From contig NZ_JAUSSG010000008.1 of assembly GCF_030812215.1 (NCBI RefSeq), positions 124,001 to 188,000 on the forward strand: a stretch of DNA of 64,000 bases, read 5' to 3'. Below, in pieces: positions 44,268 through 53,600 of this stretch. A model generated the notes under the pieces. That model did not search any database. It had not been told where the DNA came from and saw only the letters and a list, made by a program, of their open reading frames with translations. Source of the stretch: Variovorax boronicumulans (GTDB lineage Bacteria > Pseudomonadota > Gammaproteobacteria > Burkholderiales > Burkholderiaceae_C). The first letter of the stretch is position 1; each line of letters starts with the position of its first letter. A program made the position numbers and the translations under genes.

Positions 44268-44812
44268 ACGACATGACGACGACCGAAGAAACGCCCCGCA
44301 TCCGTGCCCTTGCGGTGGTGAGCGATGCGGAGGTGCACGCACTGGCCGATCTGCTGATCGATTGCGTGGAAGGCGGCGCGTCGGTGAGCTTCATGTTGCC
44401 GATCACGCGCGAACGCGCCCTCGCGTTCTGGCGCAAGGTGGCCGACGGCGTGGCGCGCGGCGAACGCGTGCTGCTCGTGGCCGAAGACGCCGAGGGCCTC
44501 TTGGGCACGGTGCAGGTCGTGCTCGACCAGCCCGAGAACCAGCCGCACCGCGGCGAGGTCTCCAAGATGCTCGTGTTCCGCCGGGCGCGGCGCCGGGGCA
44601 TCGGCGCGCTGCTGATGCAGGCGGCCGAGGACGCGGCGCGCGCGCACCGCAAGACGCTGCTGGTGCTCGACACATCGAGCGCCGAGGCCGAACGGCTCTA
44701 TGCGCGCATGGGCTGGCAGCGCGTGGGCGTGATTCCCGGCTTCGCGCTGCTGCCGGAGGGCGAGCCGTGCGGCACTACCTTCTTCTATCTCGCGCTGGAG
44801 GCGCAGGCATGA
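44264..44812 (+). CDS. GNAT-family N-acetyltransferase
   Basis: 182 residues. The acetyl-CoA motif is VSKMLVFRRARRRGIGALLM (R/Q-x-x-G-x-G/A type) and is followed by LLVLDTSSAEAERLYARMGW and the late strand GTTFFYLALE. The substrate amine is unknown. CTGGAG inside the previous gene serves as ribosome site and the start overlaps its stop. Co-expressed with the XRE-cupin regulator. Confidence 0.9.
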   Translation: MNDMTTTEETPRIRALAVVSDAEVHALADLLIDCVEGGASVSFMLPITRERALAFWRKVADGVARGERVLLVAEDAEGLLGTVQVVLDQPENQPHRGEVSKMLVFRRARRRGIGALLMQAAEDAARAHRKTLLVLDTSSAEAERLYARMGWQRVGVIPGFALLPEGEPCGTTFFYLALEAQA

Positions 44813-44980
44813 GCGGTTCGCCGGACATCGCGGCCAGCTGAACGGCACAGATTTTTGTATCGCACCGTGTCTGGCGCCCCGCCAGATACGCAGCGCGACG
44901 AATCAGCGGGCGGATCGAAACACATGAAGGCGCGTGCCGCGATGGAATGGGCGCCTCATCCACTCGACACGAAGCCCGCC

Positions 44981-45469
44981 ATGACCATGCCCTCGCTCCA
45001 TCGTTCAGGCCGTGCGTTCGCCGCGGTCCTGCTGCTTGCTGCAACTTTCGCCGCGCAGGCGCAGTCTTCTCCGGCCTCCGACCCGCGAGGCCGCTGGGTC
45101 ACCGCGAACGGCAATCTCGAAGTGGAGGTCGCGCCCTGCGGCGCCGCGTTGTGCGGCACCGTCACCAAGGTCTTCGGCAACCGCTCGATGGCACCCGGCG
45201 GCGGCGACATGCAAGCGGCCGACAAGCGCCCGGCGCTGGGCATGACGCTGCTGAAGGACTTCACGCCCGTCGATGCGACCGACCCTTCGCGCGCACCCAC
45301 CGAATGGGCCGGCCAGATCTACAACCGCGAGAACGGAAAGACCTACCGCTGCAACATGACGGTGAGCACTGCGGGCAATGCGGCCGGCGAGCTGCTGCTG
45401 CATGCGTATGTCGGCATTCCGCTCTTTGGCAAGACGCAGCGCTGGGTGCGTGCCGCTGCCGACCGTTGA
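44981..45469 (+). CDS. DUF2147 family exported protein
   Basis: 162 residues from ATG 44981 (44987 or 44924 also in frame). A signal peptide (RSGRAFAAVLLLAATFAAQA) precedes the DUF2147 core: DPRGRWVTANGNLEVEVAPC, GTVTKVFGNRS, WAGQIYNRENGKTYRCNMTV, ending GKTQRWVRAA. It is a predicted periplasmic small beta protein of unknown function. It is a single gene in its direction, convergent with the LysE exporter. Confidence 0.85.
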   Translation: MTMPSLHRSGRAFAAVLLLAATFAAQAQSSPASDPRGRWVTANGNLEVEVAPCGAALCGTVTKVFGNRSMAPGGGDMQAADKRPALGMTLLKDFTPVDATDPSRAPTEWAGQIYNRENGKTYRCNMTVSTAGNAAGELLLHAYVGIPLFGKTQRWVRAAADR

Positions 45470-45483
45470 ACGGCGCGAAGCTC

Positions 45484-46116
45484 TCAGCTGCGCGATTGCA
45501 GTGCGAGCTTTGCGGAAAGCCCGGCCAGCACCGTTCCCATGATCCAGCGCTGGGCCAGCCTCCAGCGGCTGCGTCGCTGAAGCGCCGAAGCAGCCCGGGC
45601 GGCAGCCAGCATGATCAGCGTGTTGCCCACCATGCTGATGGCGATCTGCAGGGCGCCAAGAAGCAGGAACTGGCCGACGATGCTGCCGCGCTGTGCGTCG
45701 ATGAATTGCGGCAGGACCGCGAGGAAAAACAATGCCTGCTTCGGATTGAGGAGGTTCGTCAGGAAGCCCATGATGTACAGGCGGCGCGGACTGTCGGCAG
45801 GCAGGTCCTGAAGCTGAAATGCGGAGGGCCCGTTCTTCCTCAGTGTCTGCCAGGCCAGATACCCGAGATAGATGGCGCCCGCGAACCGCAGGGCGTCATA
45901 GGCGTAGGGGATCGCGAACAGCAACGTCGTGATGCCCAGCGCCGCGCATGCCAGGTAGAAGACCGAACCGGTCACCACGCCGGCATAGGAAACAAAACCC
46001 GCCTTGCGACCCTGCGACAAGGTGCGCGATACCAGGTAGATCATGTTGGGGCCCGGCGTGGCGACCAACCCCAACGCAAGCAGAGAGAAGGTCAGCAGGT
46101 CTTGGAAAGATGGCAT
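45484..46116 (-). CDS. LysE-family amino-acid exporter
   Basis: 210 residues, six hydrophobic segments. The family start is LLTFSLLALGLVATPGPNMI (the PGPN motif), with GRKAGFVSYAGVVTGSVFYL, then LTNLLNPKQALFFLAVLPQF. It exports an unidentified amino acid (RhtB/LysE type). GAGGA is eight bases before the ATG. A strong 11-bp inverted repeat in its promoter region suggests repressor control. Confidence 0.92.
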   Translation of the reverse strand: MPSFQDLLTFSLLALGLVATPGPNMIYLVSRTLSQGRKAGFVSYAGVVTGSVFYLACAALGITTLLFAIPYAYDALRFAGAIYLGYLAWQTLRKNGPSAFQLQDLPADSPRRLYIMGFLTNLLNPKQALFFLAVLPQFIDAQRGSIVGQFLLLGALQIAISMVGNTLIMLAAARAASALQRRSRWRLAQRWIMGTVLAGLSAKLALQSRS

Positions 46117-46183
46117 GGCCGAATGTCCTCGGTGCGGGCGATCGGCGGATCGTACATGGGCGATCCTCGCCGCCGATGACCTG

Positions 46184-46209
46184 ATTGACTGGTTGATTAA
46201 CCAGTCAAT
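46184..46209. promoter_or_regulatory. Strong palindrome upstream of the LysE gene
   Basis: ATTGACTGGTT-GATT-AACCAGTCAAT: perfect 11-bp arms, 4-bp spacer, touching the stop codon of the old yellow enzyme gene. The form is typical of a TetR-family operator. It sits 68-93 bp upstream of the LysE start. Confidence 0.55.
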
Positions 46210-47330
46210 TAGCGCGCCCCGAACGCCGCGTTCTCGAACAGGTCCTTGAACTCCCGCGGCTGCGAGCGCCAGTACTGGTGCGGCGCCTTCACCTGCGCGC
46301 CCAGTTCGGCGGCCGCATGCCAGGGCCAGCGCGGGTCGTACAGGATCGCGCGTGCGAGGGACACCGCATCGGCCTGTCCCTTCGCGATGATCTCCTCGGC
46401 CTGCCGCGGTTCGGTGATGAGGCCCACGGCGATGACCGGCATGCCGACCTCGGACTTCACGCGTTCGGCGAACGGCACCTGGTAGCCCGCGCCGAGTGCG
46501 ATGGCCTGCTTTGGCGAGACGCCACCGCTGGACACATGAATCGCCGCGCAGCTGCGCGCTTCGAGCGCCTTCGCGAAAGCGACGGTGCCTTCGAGGTCCC
46601 ACCCGTCCGGCACCCAGTCGACGGCCGACACGCGCACCCACACAGGCTTGTCGGCAGGGAAAGCCTCGCGCACCGCATCGAACACCTCCAGTGGAAAGCG
46701 CATGCGGTTTTCGAGGCTGCCACCGTATTCGTCGTCGCGGTGATTCGCCAATGGCGAGAGGAACTGGTGCAGCAGGTAGCCGTGTGCCGCGTGGATCTCC
46801 AGACCGTCGAGGCCCAGCCGTGCCGCGCGCCGTGCGGCATCGGCAAAAGCGTTGCGGATGCGCGCGAGGCCTGCTGCGTCGAGTGCGAGCGGCGGGTCTT
46901 CGGTGGGCGCATGCGGCACGGCGGAGGGGGCGTACGCCTTCCATCCATCCGGCTCGCCCGGCGCAATCTGCTTGCCGCCTTCCCATGGCGCACGGCTCGA
47001 TGCCTTGCGCCCCGCGTGCCCGAGCTGCATCGCGATCTTGATGGGGGAGTGGGCCAGCATCGCCGCGAGCACGCGGGCCAGCCCCTCTTCATTGGCATCC
47101 GAGTAGAGCCCGAGGTCGCCCGGCGAGATGCGCCCTTCGGCCTCCACCGCCGTCGCCTCCAGGATCATCAGCCCCGCGCCCGAGAGCGCGAGGTGGCCCA
47201 GGTGGATCAGGTGCCAGTCGCCCGGCGTGCCCTCGGTGGCGGAGTACTGGCACATCGGCGCGATGACGATGCGGTTGTCCAGGCGAAGCGTGCCGAGGTG
47301 CAGGGGCGTGAAGAGTTGGGCTTGGCTCAT
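46209..47330 (-). CDS. NADH:flavin oxidoreductase, old yellow enzyme (YqjM/XenA class)
   Basis: 373 residues. An FMN TIM barrel reducing activated C=C bonds or nitro/xenobiotic compounds with NAD(P)H. IAPMCQYSATEGTPGDWHLI carries the active-site Cys that marks the YqjM (thermophilic-like) subclass. AMQLGHAGRKASSR, GLEIHAAHGYLLHQFLSPLA and EYGGSLENRMRFPLEVF hold the FMN and substrate His residues. Four bases downstream of the EamA transporter stop on the same strand, so co-transcribed. The physiological substrate is unknown. Confidence 0.95.
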   Translation of the reverse strand: MSQAQLFTPLHLGTLRLDNRIVIAPMCQYSATEGTPGDWHLIHLGHLALSGAGLMILEATAVEAEGRISPGDLGLYSDANEEGLARVLAAMLAHSPIKIAMQLGHAGRKASSRAPWEGGKQIAPGEPDGWKAYAPSAVPHAPTEDPPLALDAAGLARIRNAFADAARRAARLGLDGLEIHAAHGYLLHQFLSPLANHRDDEYGGSLENRMRFPLEVFDAVREAFPADKPVWVRVSAVDWVPDGWDLEGTVAFAKALEARSCAAIHVSSGGVSPKQAIALGAGYQVPFAERVKSEVGMPVIAVGLITEPRQAEEIIAKGQADAVSLARAILYDPRWPWHAAAELGAQVKAPHQYWRSQPREFKDLFENAAFGAR

Positions 47331-47334
47331 GTTT

Positions 47335-48318
47335 TCATGAAGTGGCTGCGCAGGTGCCGCGATTCTGGAGCGGCGGCACGGCCTCTGCTGCCGGCGCCGC
47401 AGAAGCCTTGCGGCCCGCCGCGGTATGGATCAGCAGCGCTGCGATCACCATCGCCATGCCGACGGCTTCGTTCGCCGTGGGCATCTTGCCCATCGCCATG
47501 CTCATCAGCAGCGCCGACACCGGCACGAAGTTGAAGAAGGCCGTGCCCGTCACGGCCCCGAGGGTGCTCACCCCATAGTTGAAAGCCAGCACCGCGATGG
47601 CCGAAGACACCAGGCCGACGTAGAGCAGCGCTTCCCACGACAGGCGCAGGCCCTCCGCGCTCGGCATGTGCGAGAGGCCCAGCGCGCTCGCCGCGACGGC
47701 GGTGGCCAGCAGCAGTGGCCACGCAGCCAGCACGGTGAGCGCGCTGTACTCGATCACGTCCAGCCCCGGAAAGCGTGCCGCGCCGCGCGTGTACCAGACC
47801 CAGCCCAGCGTGCCGACGAAGGCCACGGCATCGCCGAAGAGCGTCGATTCACCCGCTGCCGCGTTGCCGAACAGCAGCCCCGACACGATGGCCACCCCAA
47901 GCAGCGCCAGCGCCGATGCCAGCAGCGTCGAGCGCGCGGGGCGCACGCCGTCGAGCGCCCAGCGCAGCAACTGCGTGGTCATGGGCGTGGTCGCCACGAT
48001 GACCGCGCCGTGCGAGGGCACCGAATGCGCGAGGCCCACCAGCAGCATCACGCTGAAGATGCCGAAGCCTGCAAATCCGCGCAGCGCCAGCGGCCCCGCG
48101 TGCAGCCGGAGCTTGCGCCAGGGCGCCATGCCGCGCGGAAGAATGAGCAGCACGAACAGCAGCGCGGACATGCTGTAGCGGGTGAGCGTGAACCACACGG
48201 GTTCGACGTGATGGAGCACGCCCTTGCTGACGAGGAACATGCCGCCCCAGCTGGAGGTGGCGAGCAGCAGCGCGGCGATGCCGAGCAGGCGTTGACGAGG
48301 GGAGATGGTGAGCGACAC
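47335..48318 (-). CDS. EamA/DMT-family transporter
   Basis: 327 residues, ten membrane segments in two EamA repeats (GIAALLLATSSWGGMFLVSK opens the first, LYVGLVSSAIAVLAFNYGVS lies in the second). I chose GTG 48318, preceded by GAGG, because the longer frame to 48453 would run through the palindromic promoter region. It exports a small metabolite. It is divergent from a LysR gene, which probably controls it, and is followed by the old yellow enzyme gene. Confidence 0.9.
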   Translation of the reverse strand: MSLTISPRQRLLGIAALLLATSSWGGMFLVSKGVLHHVEPVWFTLTRYSMSALLFVLLILPRGMAPWRKLRLHAGPLALRGFAGFGIFSVMLLVGLAHSVPSHGAVIVATTPMTTQLLRWALDGVRPARSTLLASALALLGVAIVSGLLFGNAAAGESTLFGDAVAFVGTLGWVWYTRGAARFPGLDVIEYSALTVLAAWPLLLATAVAASALGLSHMPSAEGLRLSWEALLYVGLVSSAIAVLAFNYGVSTLGAVTGTAFFNFVPVSALLMSMAMGKMPTANEAVGMAMVIAALLIHTAAGRKASAAPAAEAVPPLQNRGTCAATS

Positions 48319-48376
48319 GGGGAGCCTCTTGCAATGAATCGATGGCTCCAAGAATCGGGGTTCTGCCGCCCGATTT

Positions 48377-48418
48377 CCATTCGCTTCTTTGGACCGGGCC
48401 CTCCAAAAAAGCGAATGG
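48377..48418. promoter_or_regulatory. Large inverted repeat in the EamA-LysR divergent promoter
   Basis: Arms 48377-48393 (CCATTCGCTTCTTTGGA) and 48402-48418 (TCCAAAAAAGCGAATGG) pair at 16 of 17 positions around CCGGGCCC. The whole element is 42 bp. It lies midway between the two divergent starts. Confidence 0.6.
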
Positions 48419-48451
48419 CCGGCTTGCACCGAAGTGCTCACAATCCGGGCC

Positions 48452-49330
48452 ATGGAGCTCTACCAACTCAAGACCTTTGTCGCCATCGCCAAGGAGGGCA
48501 GCCTGACCCGCGCCGCCGAGCGCGTGTTCACCAGCGCGCCGGCGGTCAGCGCGCAGCTCAAGGCACTGGAAGACGAACTGGGCGTGAAGCTCTTCGACCG
48601 CACTCCGCGCGGCATGGTGCCCACCGAAGCCGGCCACAGCCTGCTCGAAGAGGCCGAGCGCACGCTGGCCTCGGCGATGCGCATGCGCTCGGCCGCCGAC
48701 CAGCTGCGCGGCGCGGCGCAGGGCGTGGTGCGCTTCGGCACGGTGGTCGATCCGGTGTCGCTCAAGCTGGGCGAGGTGCTGGTGAAGCTCGCGGAGCGGC
48801 ATCCGCAGGTCACGCTGCAGCTCAAGCAGGGGCTGTCGTTCGAGACGCTGGCCGGCGTGCAGCGCGGTGACCTCGACTGCGCCTACGTGCTCAGCGACAG
48901 CGAGCAGTCCGAAGGGCTGGAACTGCGGCGCCTCGGCGTGGTCGACCTGGCCGTGGTGCTGCCGTTGCCGGTGGCAGAGGCGCATCCCGATCTCTCGCTC
49001 GACGAGCTCGTGAACCTGCCATGGGTGGGCACGCCGACGTCCTGCATCCTGCGCGTGCACCTCGACAAGCTCTTCGCGAGCGCGGGCCGCGAGTACCAGC
49101 AGGGCCGCACCGCCGACGGCGAAAGTGCGATCCGCAGCATGGTCGCGAGCGGCATGGGCGCGGGGATGATGCGGCTCGACCAGGCGGAGCAGGGGGCGCG
49201 CCATGGAGAGCTTGCGATATGGAATGGCTGGCGGTCGCACACGTGGCTGTGCTGGGTCGCGCCTGTCGATGGCAGGCGTGCCGTGTCGGTCGATGCGGTG
49301 CGTGGCGCGGTGATGGACGCCTGGGCCTGA
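48452..49330 (+). CDS. LysR-family transcriptional regulator
   Basis: 292 residues. The HTH is MELYQLKTFVAIAKEGSLTR with RAAERVFTSAPAVSAQLKAL and DRTPRGMVPTEAG. The effector domain has VRFGTVVDPVSLKLGEVLVK and VASGMGAGMMRLDQAEQGA. ATG 48452 is the family start; the open frame to 48389 is part of the intergenic palindrome. Divergent from the EamA transporter gene and its old yellow enzyme partner. Confidence 0.92.
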   Translation: MELYQLKTFVAIAKEGSLTRAAERVFTSAPAVSAQLKALEDELGVKLFDRTPRGMVPTEAGHSLLEEAERTLASAMRMRSAADQLRGAAQGVVRFGTVVDPVSLKLGEVLVKLAERHPQVTLQLKQGLSFETLAGVQRGDLDCAYVLSDSEQSEGLELRRLGVVDLAVVLPLPVAEAHPDLSLDELVNLPWVGTPTSCILRVHLDKLFASAGREYQQGRTADGESAIRSMVASGMGAGMMRLDQAEQGARHGELAIWNGWRSHTWLCWVAPVDGRRAVSVDAVRGAVMDAWA

Positions 49331-49334
49331 AATC

Positions 49335-49359
49335 GTTCGGGGCGGCACCCGCCCCGAAC
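49335..49359 (+). terminator. GC-rich hairpin after the LysR gene
   Basis: GTTCGGGGCGG-CAC-CCGCCCCGAAC, an 11-bp perfect stem four bases after the LysR stop. No T-run follows, so it may be a factor-dependent or weak terminator. Its left arm shares TCGTTCGGGGCGGCAC with the family C element at 39493. Confidence 0.45.
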
Positions 49360-49490
49360 CGCCCGGCAAGTAGCGTGCGCGACACCGCCCGGCAATATTT
49401 ACATCTGCCCGCCACGGTTCTTACGAGTTTCGTCTTACGGCCATGACGAACGGCTTATTGACCGGCTCGTCGCGCCGCCGCTACCTTCGA

Positions 49491-49514
49491 ATCGCGCTCC
49501 ATCCGGAGCGCGAT
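49491..49514 (+). promoter_or_regulatory. Hairpin/palindrome just upstream of the OmpA-family gene
   Basis: ATCGCGCTCC-ATCC-GGAGCGCGAT: perfect 10-bp arms ending 25 bases before the ATG. It could be an operator or a 5'-UTR hairpin. Confidence 0.5.
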
Positions 49515-49539
49515 CTGCATTGGAAAAACGGAAAACTAC

Positions 49540-50586
49540 ATGGCTCATTCTTCACTGCCGTCGTCCGTCCGGACCGGCTGCGCCGGACTGCGCTGGCACC
49601 ACCTCCTGGCCTCGGTCGCGCTGCTCGCGGCCACCGCTTTCGCATCGGCCGCCGAACCGGCCAAGGACCATCCGCTGGTCGGGCGCTACGAAGGTTCCGT
49701 GCTCGACGCGTTCCAGAGCAACGCCTATGACGAAGTCGGCCTCATCCGCGGGCCCATCAAGCACGCGGACAAGACGAACCCCGATGCGCTCAAGGTGGCG
49801 GGCAAGGTCTCGCTCTATTACTACAAGCTGCCTGACGGGCGCTCGCTGCTCGAGGTGCAGCGCAACTACGAAGCCAGCCTCAAGGCCAAGGGCTTCCAGC
49901 TGAAGTTCAGCTGCGCGACGACCGATGGCAGCTGCTACAGGAAGGACCCGGACCGCGAGACCCCGTACACCGATGTCTCGGGCCTGGCCAACGCCATCGA
50001 CACGCCCGAGTGGCCGCAGATCGGCCGCGGGCGCCAGTTCGTCAGCAACTACTTCGAGAACAGCGGCCGCTACGTGCTCGCGCAGTACGACGGCCCGACC
50101 GGCACGGTGTACGCCAGCATCGCGCTGGCCGAGAGCACGCCGGGCAAGGGCAACTTCGCCTTCGTTCGCGTGGTCGAGACGAAGGCGATGGAAGCCGACA
50201 AGATCGTCTTCGTCGATGCCACCGCCATGCAGAAGGGGCTCGCGGAGAAAGGCCGCGTCAACCTCTACGGCATTCACTTCGACCTGGACAAGGACACGAT
50301 CAAGCCCGAGTCGCAGCCCACCATCGACGAGATCGCCAAGCTCATGCGCGCCAACCCGCAACTGCGCGTGCAGGTGGTGGGCCACACCGATGCGCAGGGC
50401 GAGGAGCCGCACAACGCGGACCTCTCGCGCCGCCGCAGCGTGTCGGTCATCGCGGCGCTGGCGAAGACGGGTGTCGATGGCCGTCGATTCACCTCGCGCG
50501 GCGCCGGATCGAAGGAGCCCGTGGCACCGAACACGAGCGAGGAGGGCCGCGCGAAAAACCGGCGCGTGGAGCTGATGCGCCTTTAG
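49540..50586 (+). CDS. OmpA-family protein with DUF4892-like N-terminal domain
   Basis: 348 residues. A signal peptide ends at FASAAEP. The N-terminal half (HPLVGRYEGSVLDAFQSNAY, SLLEVQRNYEASLKAKGFQL) resembles DUF4892 periplasmic domains. The C-terminal OmpA domain binds peptidoglycan: YGIHFDLDKDTIKPESQPTI, VVGHTDAQGEEPHNADLSRR and EEGRAKNRRVEL, with the Asp and Arg that contact meso-DAP. It may anchor the outer membrane or envelope complexes. It is 108 bp upstream of the CapA/Mur-ligase gene on the same strand, so the two could be co-expressed. Confidence 0.88.
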   Translation: MAHSSLPSSVRTGCAGLRWHHLLASVALLAATAFASAAEPAKDHPLVGRYEGSVLDAFQSNAYDEVGLIRGPIKHADKTNPDALKVAGKVSLYYYKLPDGRSLLEVQRNYEASLKAKGFQLKFSCATTDGSCYRKDPDRETPYTDVSGLANAIDTPEWPQIGRGRQFVSNYFENSGRYVLAQYDGPTGTVYASIALAESTPGKGNFAFVRVVETKAMEADKIVFVDATAMQKGLAEKGRVNLYGIHFDLDKDTIKPESQPTIDEIAKLMRANPQLRVQVVGHTDAQGEEPHNADLSRRRSVSVIAALAKTGVDGRRFTSRGAGSKEPVAPNTSEEGRAKNRRVELMRL

Positions 50587-50694
50587 CCCCTCTACCTGAG
50601 CACTGCCTGAATGAAGTAGCGCCCGAAGAGTGCCCGGCGTCCCGGGTTATCGGGATGGCAGGCGGCGTCGTGCCCTGTCATCATTCGCGGTGGA

Positions 50695-53600
50695 ATGACG
50701 CACGAACCGAACTCTCTCGCCGATCTGTTGAACCGCGCCAGGCTTGCCCTGGCCGATGCCGGGGGCGCACTGCCCCTTGCATCGCCCGCCACCGCGGAGG
50801 CGGGATGCGTGGTGTTCTTCGCCATGGGCGAAGGCGAAAGCCGGGCCCGCGTGGCGTCCGGACGCGGGCCGGACATCGAGGCCGCATGGAAGCGGGGCGC
50901 CGATGCGGCGGCCCTCCAGGCCAAGCGCGGCGACCGGCCTTTCGAGCGCCTGCGCGCGGAAATCGTCGACACGGTCACGGCCATGAGCTGGGGCGAGTTG
51001 AAGGCGAAGATGGCGCAAACCAAGCGCAACTACTTCAACCTCGGCATCGCCTTCGACGCGCGCTTCAAGCACGCGATGCTTGCCCAGGAGATGCAGGGCG
51101 CGGCGGTTCTCTACAGCGGCGAGGTCGAGCACGCACTGCCCAACCTCGCCAACCTGCGGCTGTACGCCAAGCGCCGCTTCGGCACGGAGATCGACTTCCC
51201 CTCGGACGACGCCGCGCCCGTGTGGTGCTTCACCACCCGCGCGGTGTACGTCGATGCCGCGGGCGCCTGGCCGATCACCGCCGAAGGCCAGGCCGCGGGC
51301 TTTCGCCGGCTGGACGACTGGAACGCGCGGCAGGTGCGCGCCATGATCGATTCGGCGAGCGACTACCTCGCCGAACAGGTCAAGCCCACGGGCGAATTCC
51401 ACTACGGCTGGTTCCCCTGCTTCGACCGCGCCATTCCCACCTACAACACCCTGCGCCACGCCAGCACCACCTACGCGATGCTCGAAGCCTGGGAGCTCAC
51501 CCGCAGCGCCACGCAGAAGGCGGCCATCGACCGCTCGCTGGGCATCCTCACGCAGCGGCTGATCCGGCAGGTGCCATTGCCCGACGGCGCGCAGGCGGCG
51601 CTTCTGGTGGACGTCGGCAACGAGGTCAAGCTCGGCGGCAACGCGGTCTGCCTGCTCGCACTGGTGAAGTACACCGAGCTCACCGGCGACCGGCAGTACA
51701 TGACGCTGATGGAGCAGCTCGCCCTGGGCATCCGCGCCATGCAGGACACGAAGAGCGGGCGCTTCGTGCATGTGCTCAACTTCCCCAAGCTCGACATCAA
51801 GGATGCGTTCCGGGTCATCTACTACGACGGCGAGGCCGCCTTCGGGCTGATGCGCCTCTATGGGCTCACGCGCGACGAGCGCTGGCTCGCGGTGGTGGAA
51901 AAAGCCTTCGACCATTTCATCGCCGCCAAGCACTGGCAGGCGCACGACCACTGGCTGAGCTACTGCGTCAACGAGCTCACGCGCTACCGGCCCGAGACGC
52001 GCTATTACCAGTTCGGCCTGCAGAACGTGGCCGGGTACCTGGACTTCGTGCTGGAGCGCATCACCACCTTCCCGACGCTGCTCGAATTGATGATGGCGGC
52101 GCGCGAGATGGTGCTGCGCATCGATGCCGACCCGGCGCTGCGCCCGTTGCTGGCGGGCCTGGACCGCGAGAAGTTCGACCGCGCGCTGGAGCATCGCGCG
52201 CGCTATCTGGCCAACGGCCACTTCTGGCCCGAGCTGGCGATGTTCTTCCGCAACCCGGACCGCATCGCGGGCTCGTTCTTCATCAAGCACCACAGCTTCC
52301 GGGTGCGCATCGACGACGTGGAGCACTACCTCTCGGGCTATGTGGCGTACCACCGGATGCTGCAGAAGCGCGAGGCGCAGCAGGCCGAAGCCGGTGCCGC
52401 GGAAACGGCCGCCGCATCGGGCCCGCGCGGCGTGGTGGCCTGGGGCGGCGACGTGAACCTGGGCCGGCGCCAGCACTACCGGGTGGCCGAACTGGGCGGA
52501 CCGCAGGCGATGCTCGGCAACATCGCCGCGTTGCGCGATGCGGACCTGCGCATCGTCAATCTCGAATGCGTGGTCGCGACCACCGGCGAGCAGGGTGCCG
52601 ACAAGGACGAGACCGGCGCCTACTACTACCGTGCGCGGCCCGAGATGATCGACGTGCTGACGGCCGCGCGCATCGACCTCGTGAGCACCGCCAACAACCA
52701 CAGCGGCGACTACGGCCCGCAGGCCCTGCTGGAGCAGAAGACGCTGCTGGACGCCGCGGGCATCGGTTCGGCGGGCACCGGCCCCGACCTCGAGGCCGCG
52801 CTGCAGCCGGTGATGGCCCGCGCCGGCGAGGTGCGCGTGGCGCTGTTCTCGCTCGATGCCACGCAGCCGAAATTCGCGGCCACGGCCTGGCATCCGGGCG
52901 GCGCGTATCTGCCGCTGGCCGACCCCGCCGAATGGACCGCGACGCTCGCGCCGCGCATCGCGCGGGCGCGGTCGCACGCCGACGTGGTGCTGGTGGCGGT
53001 GCACTGGGGCGACAACCTGGAGACCGTGCCCTCGCGCGCCGAGATCGCGGTGGGCCACGCGATCATCGATGCGGGCGCCGATGCCATCCTCGGCACCTCG
53101 GCGCATGTGCTGCAGGGCATCGAGATCTACCGCGGGCGGCCGATCATCCACGACGCGGGCGACCTGCTGTTCGATGCGATGCGCGGCGATGCGTGGAGCG
53201 CGGGCATCTTCTCGCTCACGCTCCATCCGCACGGTGTCGAGCGGGTGCAGTTCACGCCCATCCGCGTGGACTTCGGTTTTTCCGAAGCGTACGAAGGCGA
53301 TCGCGCGCGTGCTGCGAGCGAACGCTTCGCCGCCCAATGCCACGCGCTGGGCACGCAGGTCTTCCCGACGCCGGAGGGCGGCTGCGTGCTGCACCTGGCG
53401 CCACCGGCGCGGGAGGTGCTGCCGCGACAACCGCTGCAACCGGTGACGGCCGAAGCGACGGTGGCGCGCCCCGCCTCGCCGCCCTTGCGCAGCGCCAGGC
53501 CCGGTTGGGTCGTCGATGCCGTGCCCGCGGACGCGGCCATGCCGCCGCTGAAGATCGGACCGCTGCGCCTCGTGGGCATGCGCTGCATGCCCAACCAGGT

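Noticed and set aside
49443..49730. 95-codon frame overlapping the OmpA start
   Set aside because: Runs out of frame into the OmpA signal peptide region; no ribosome site or motif.
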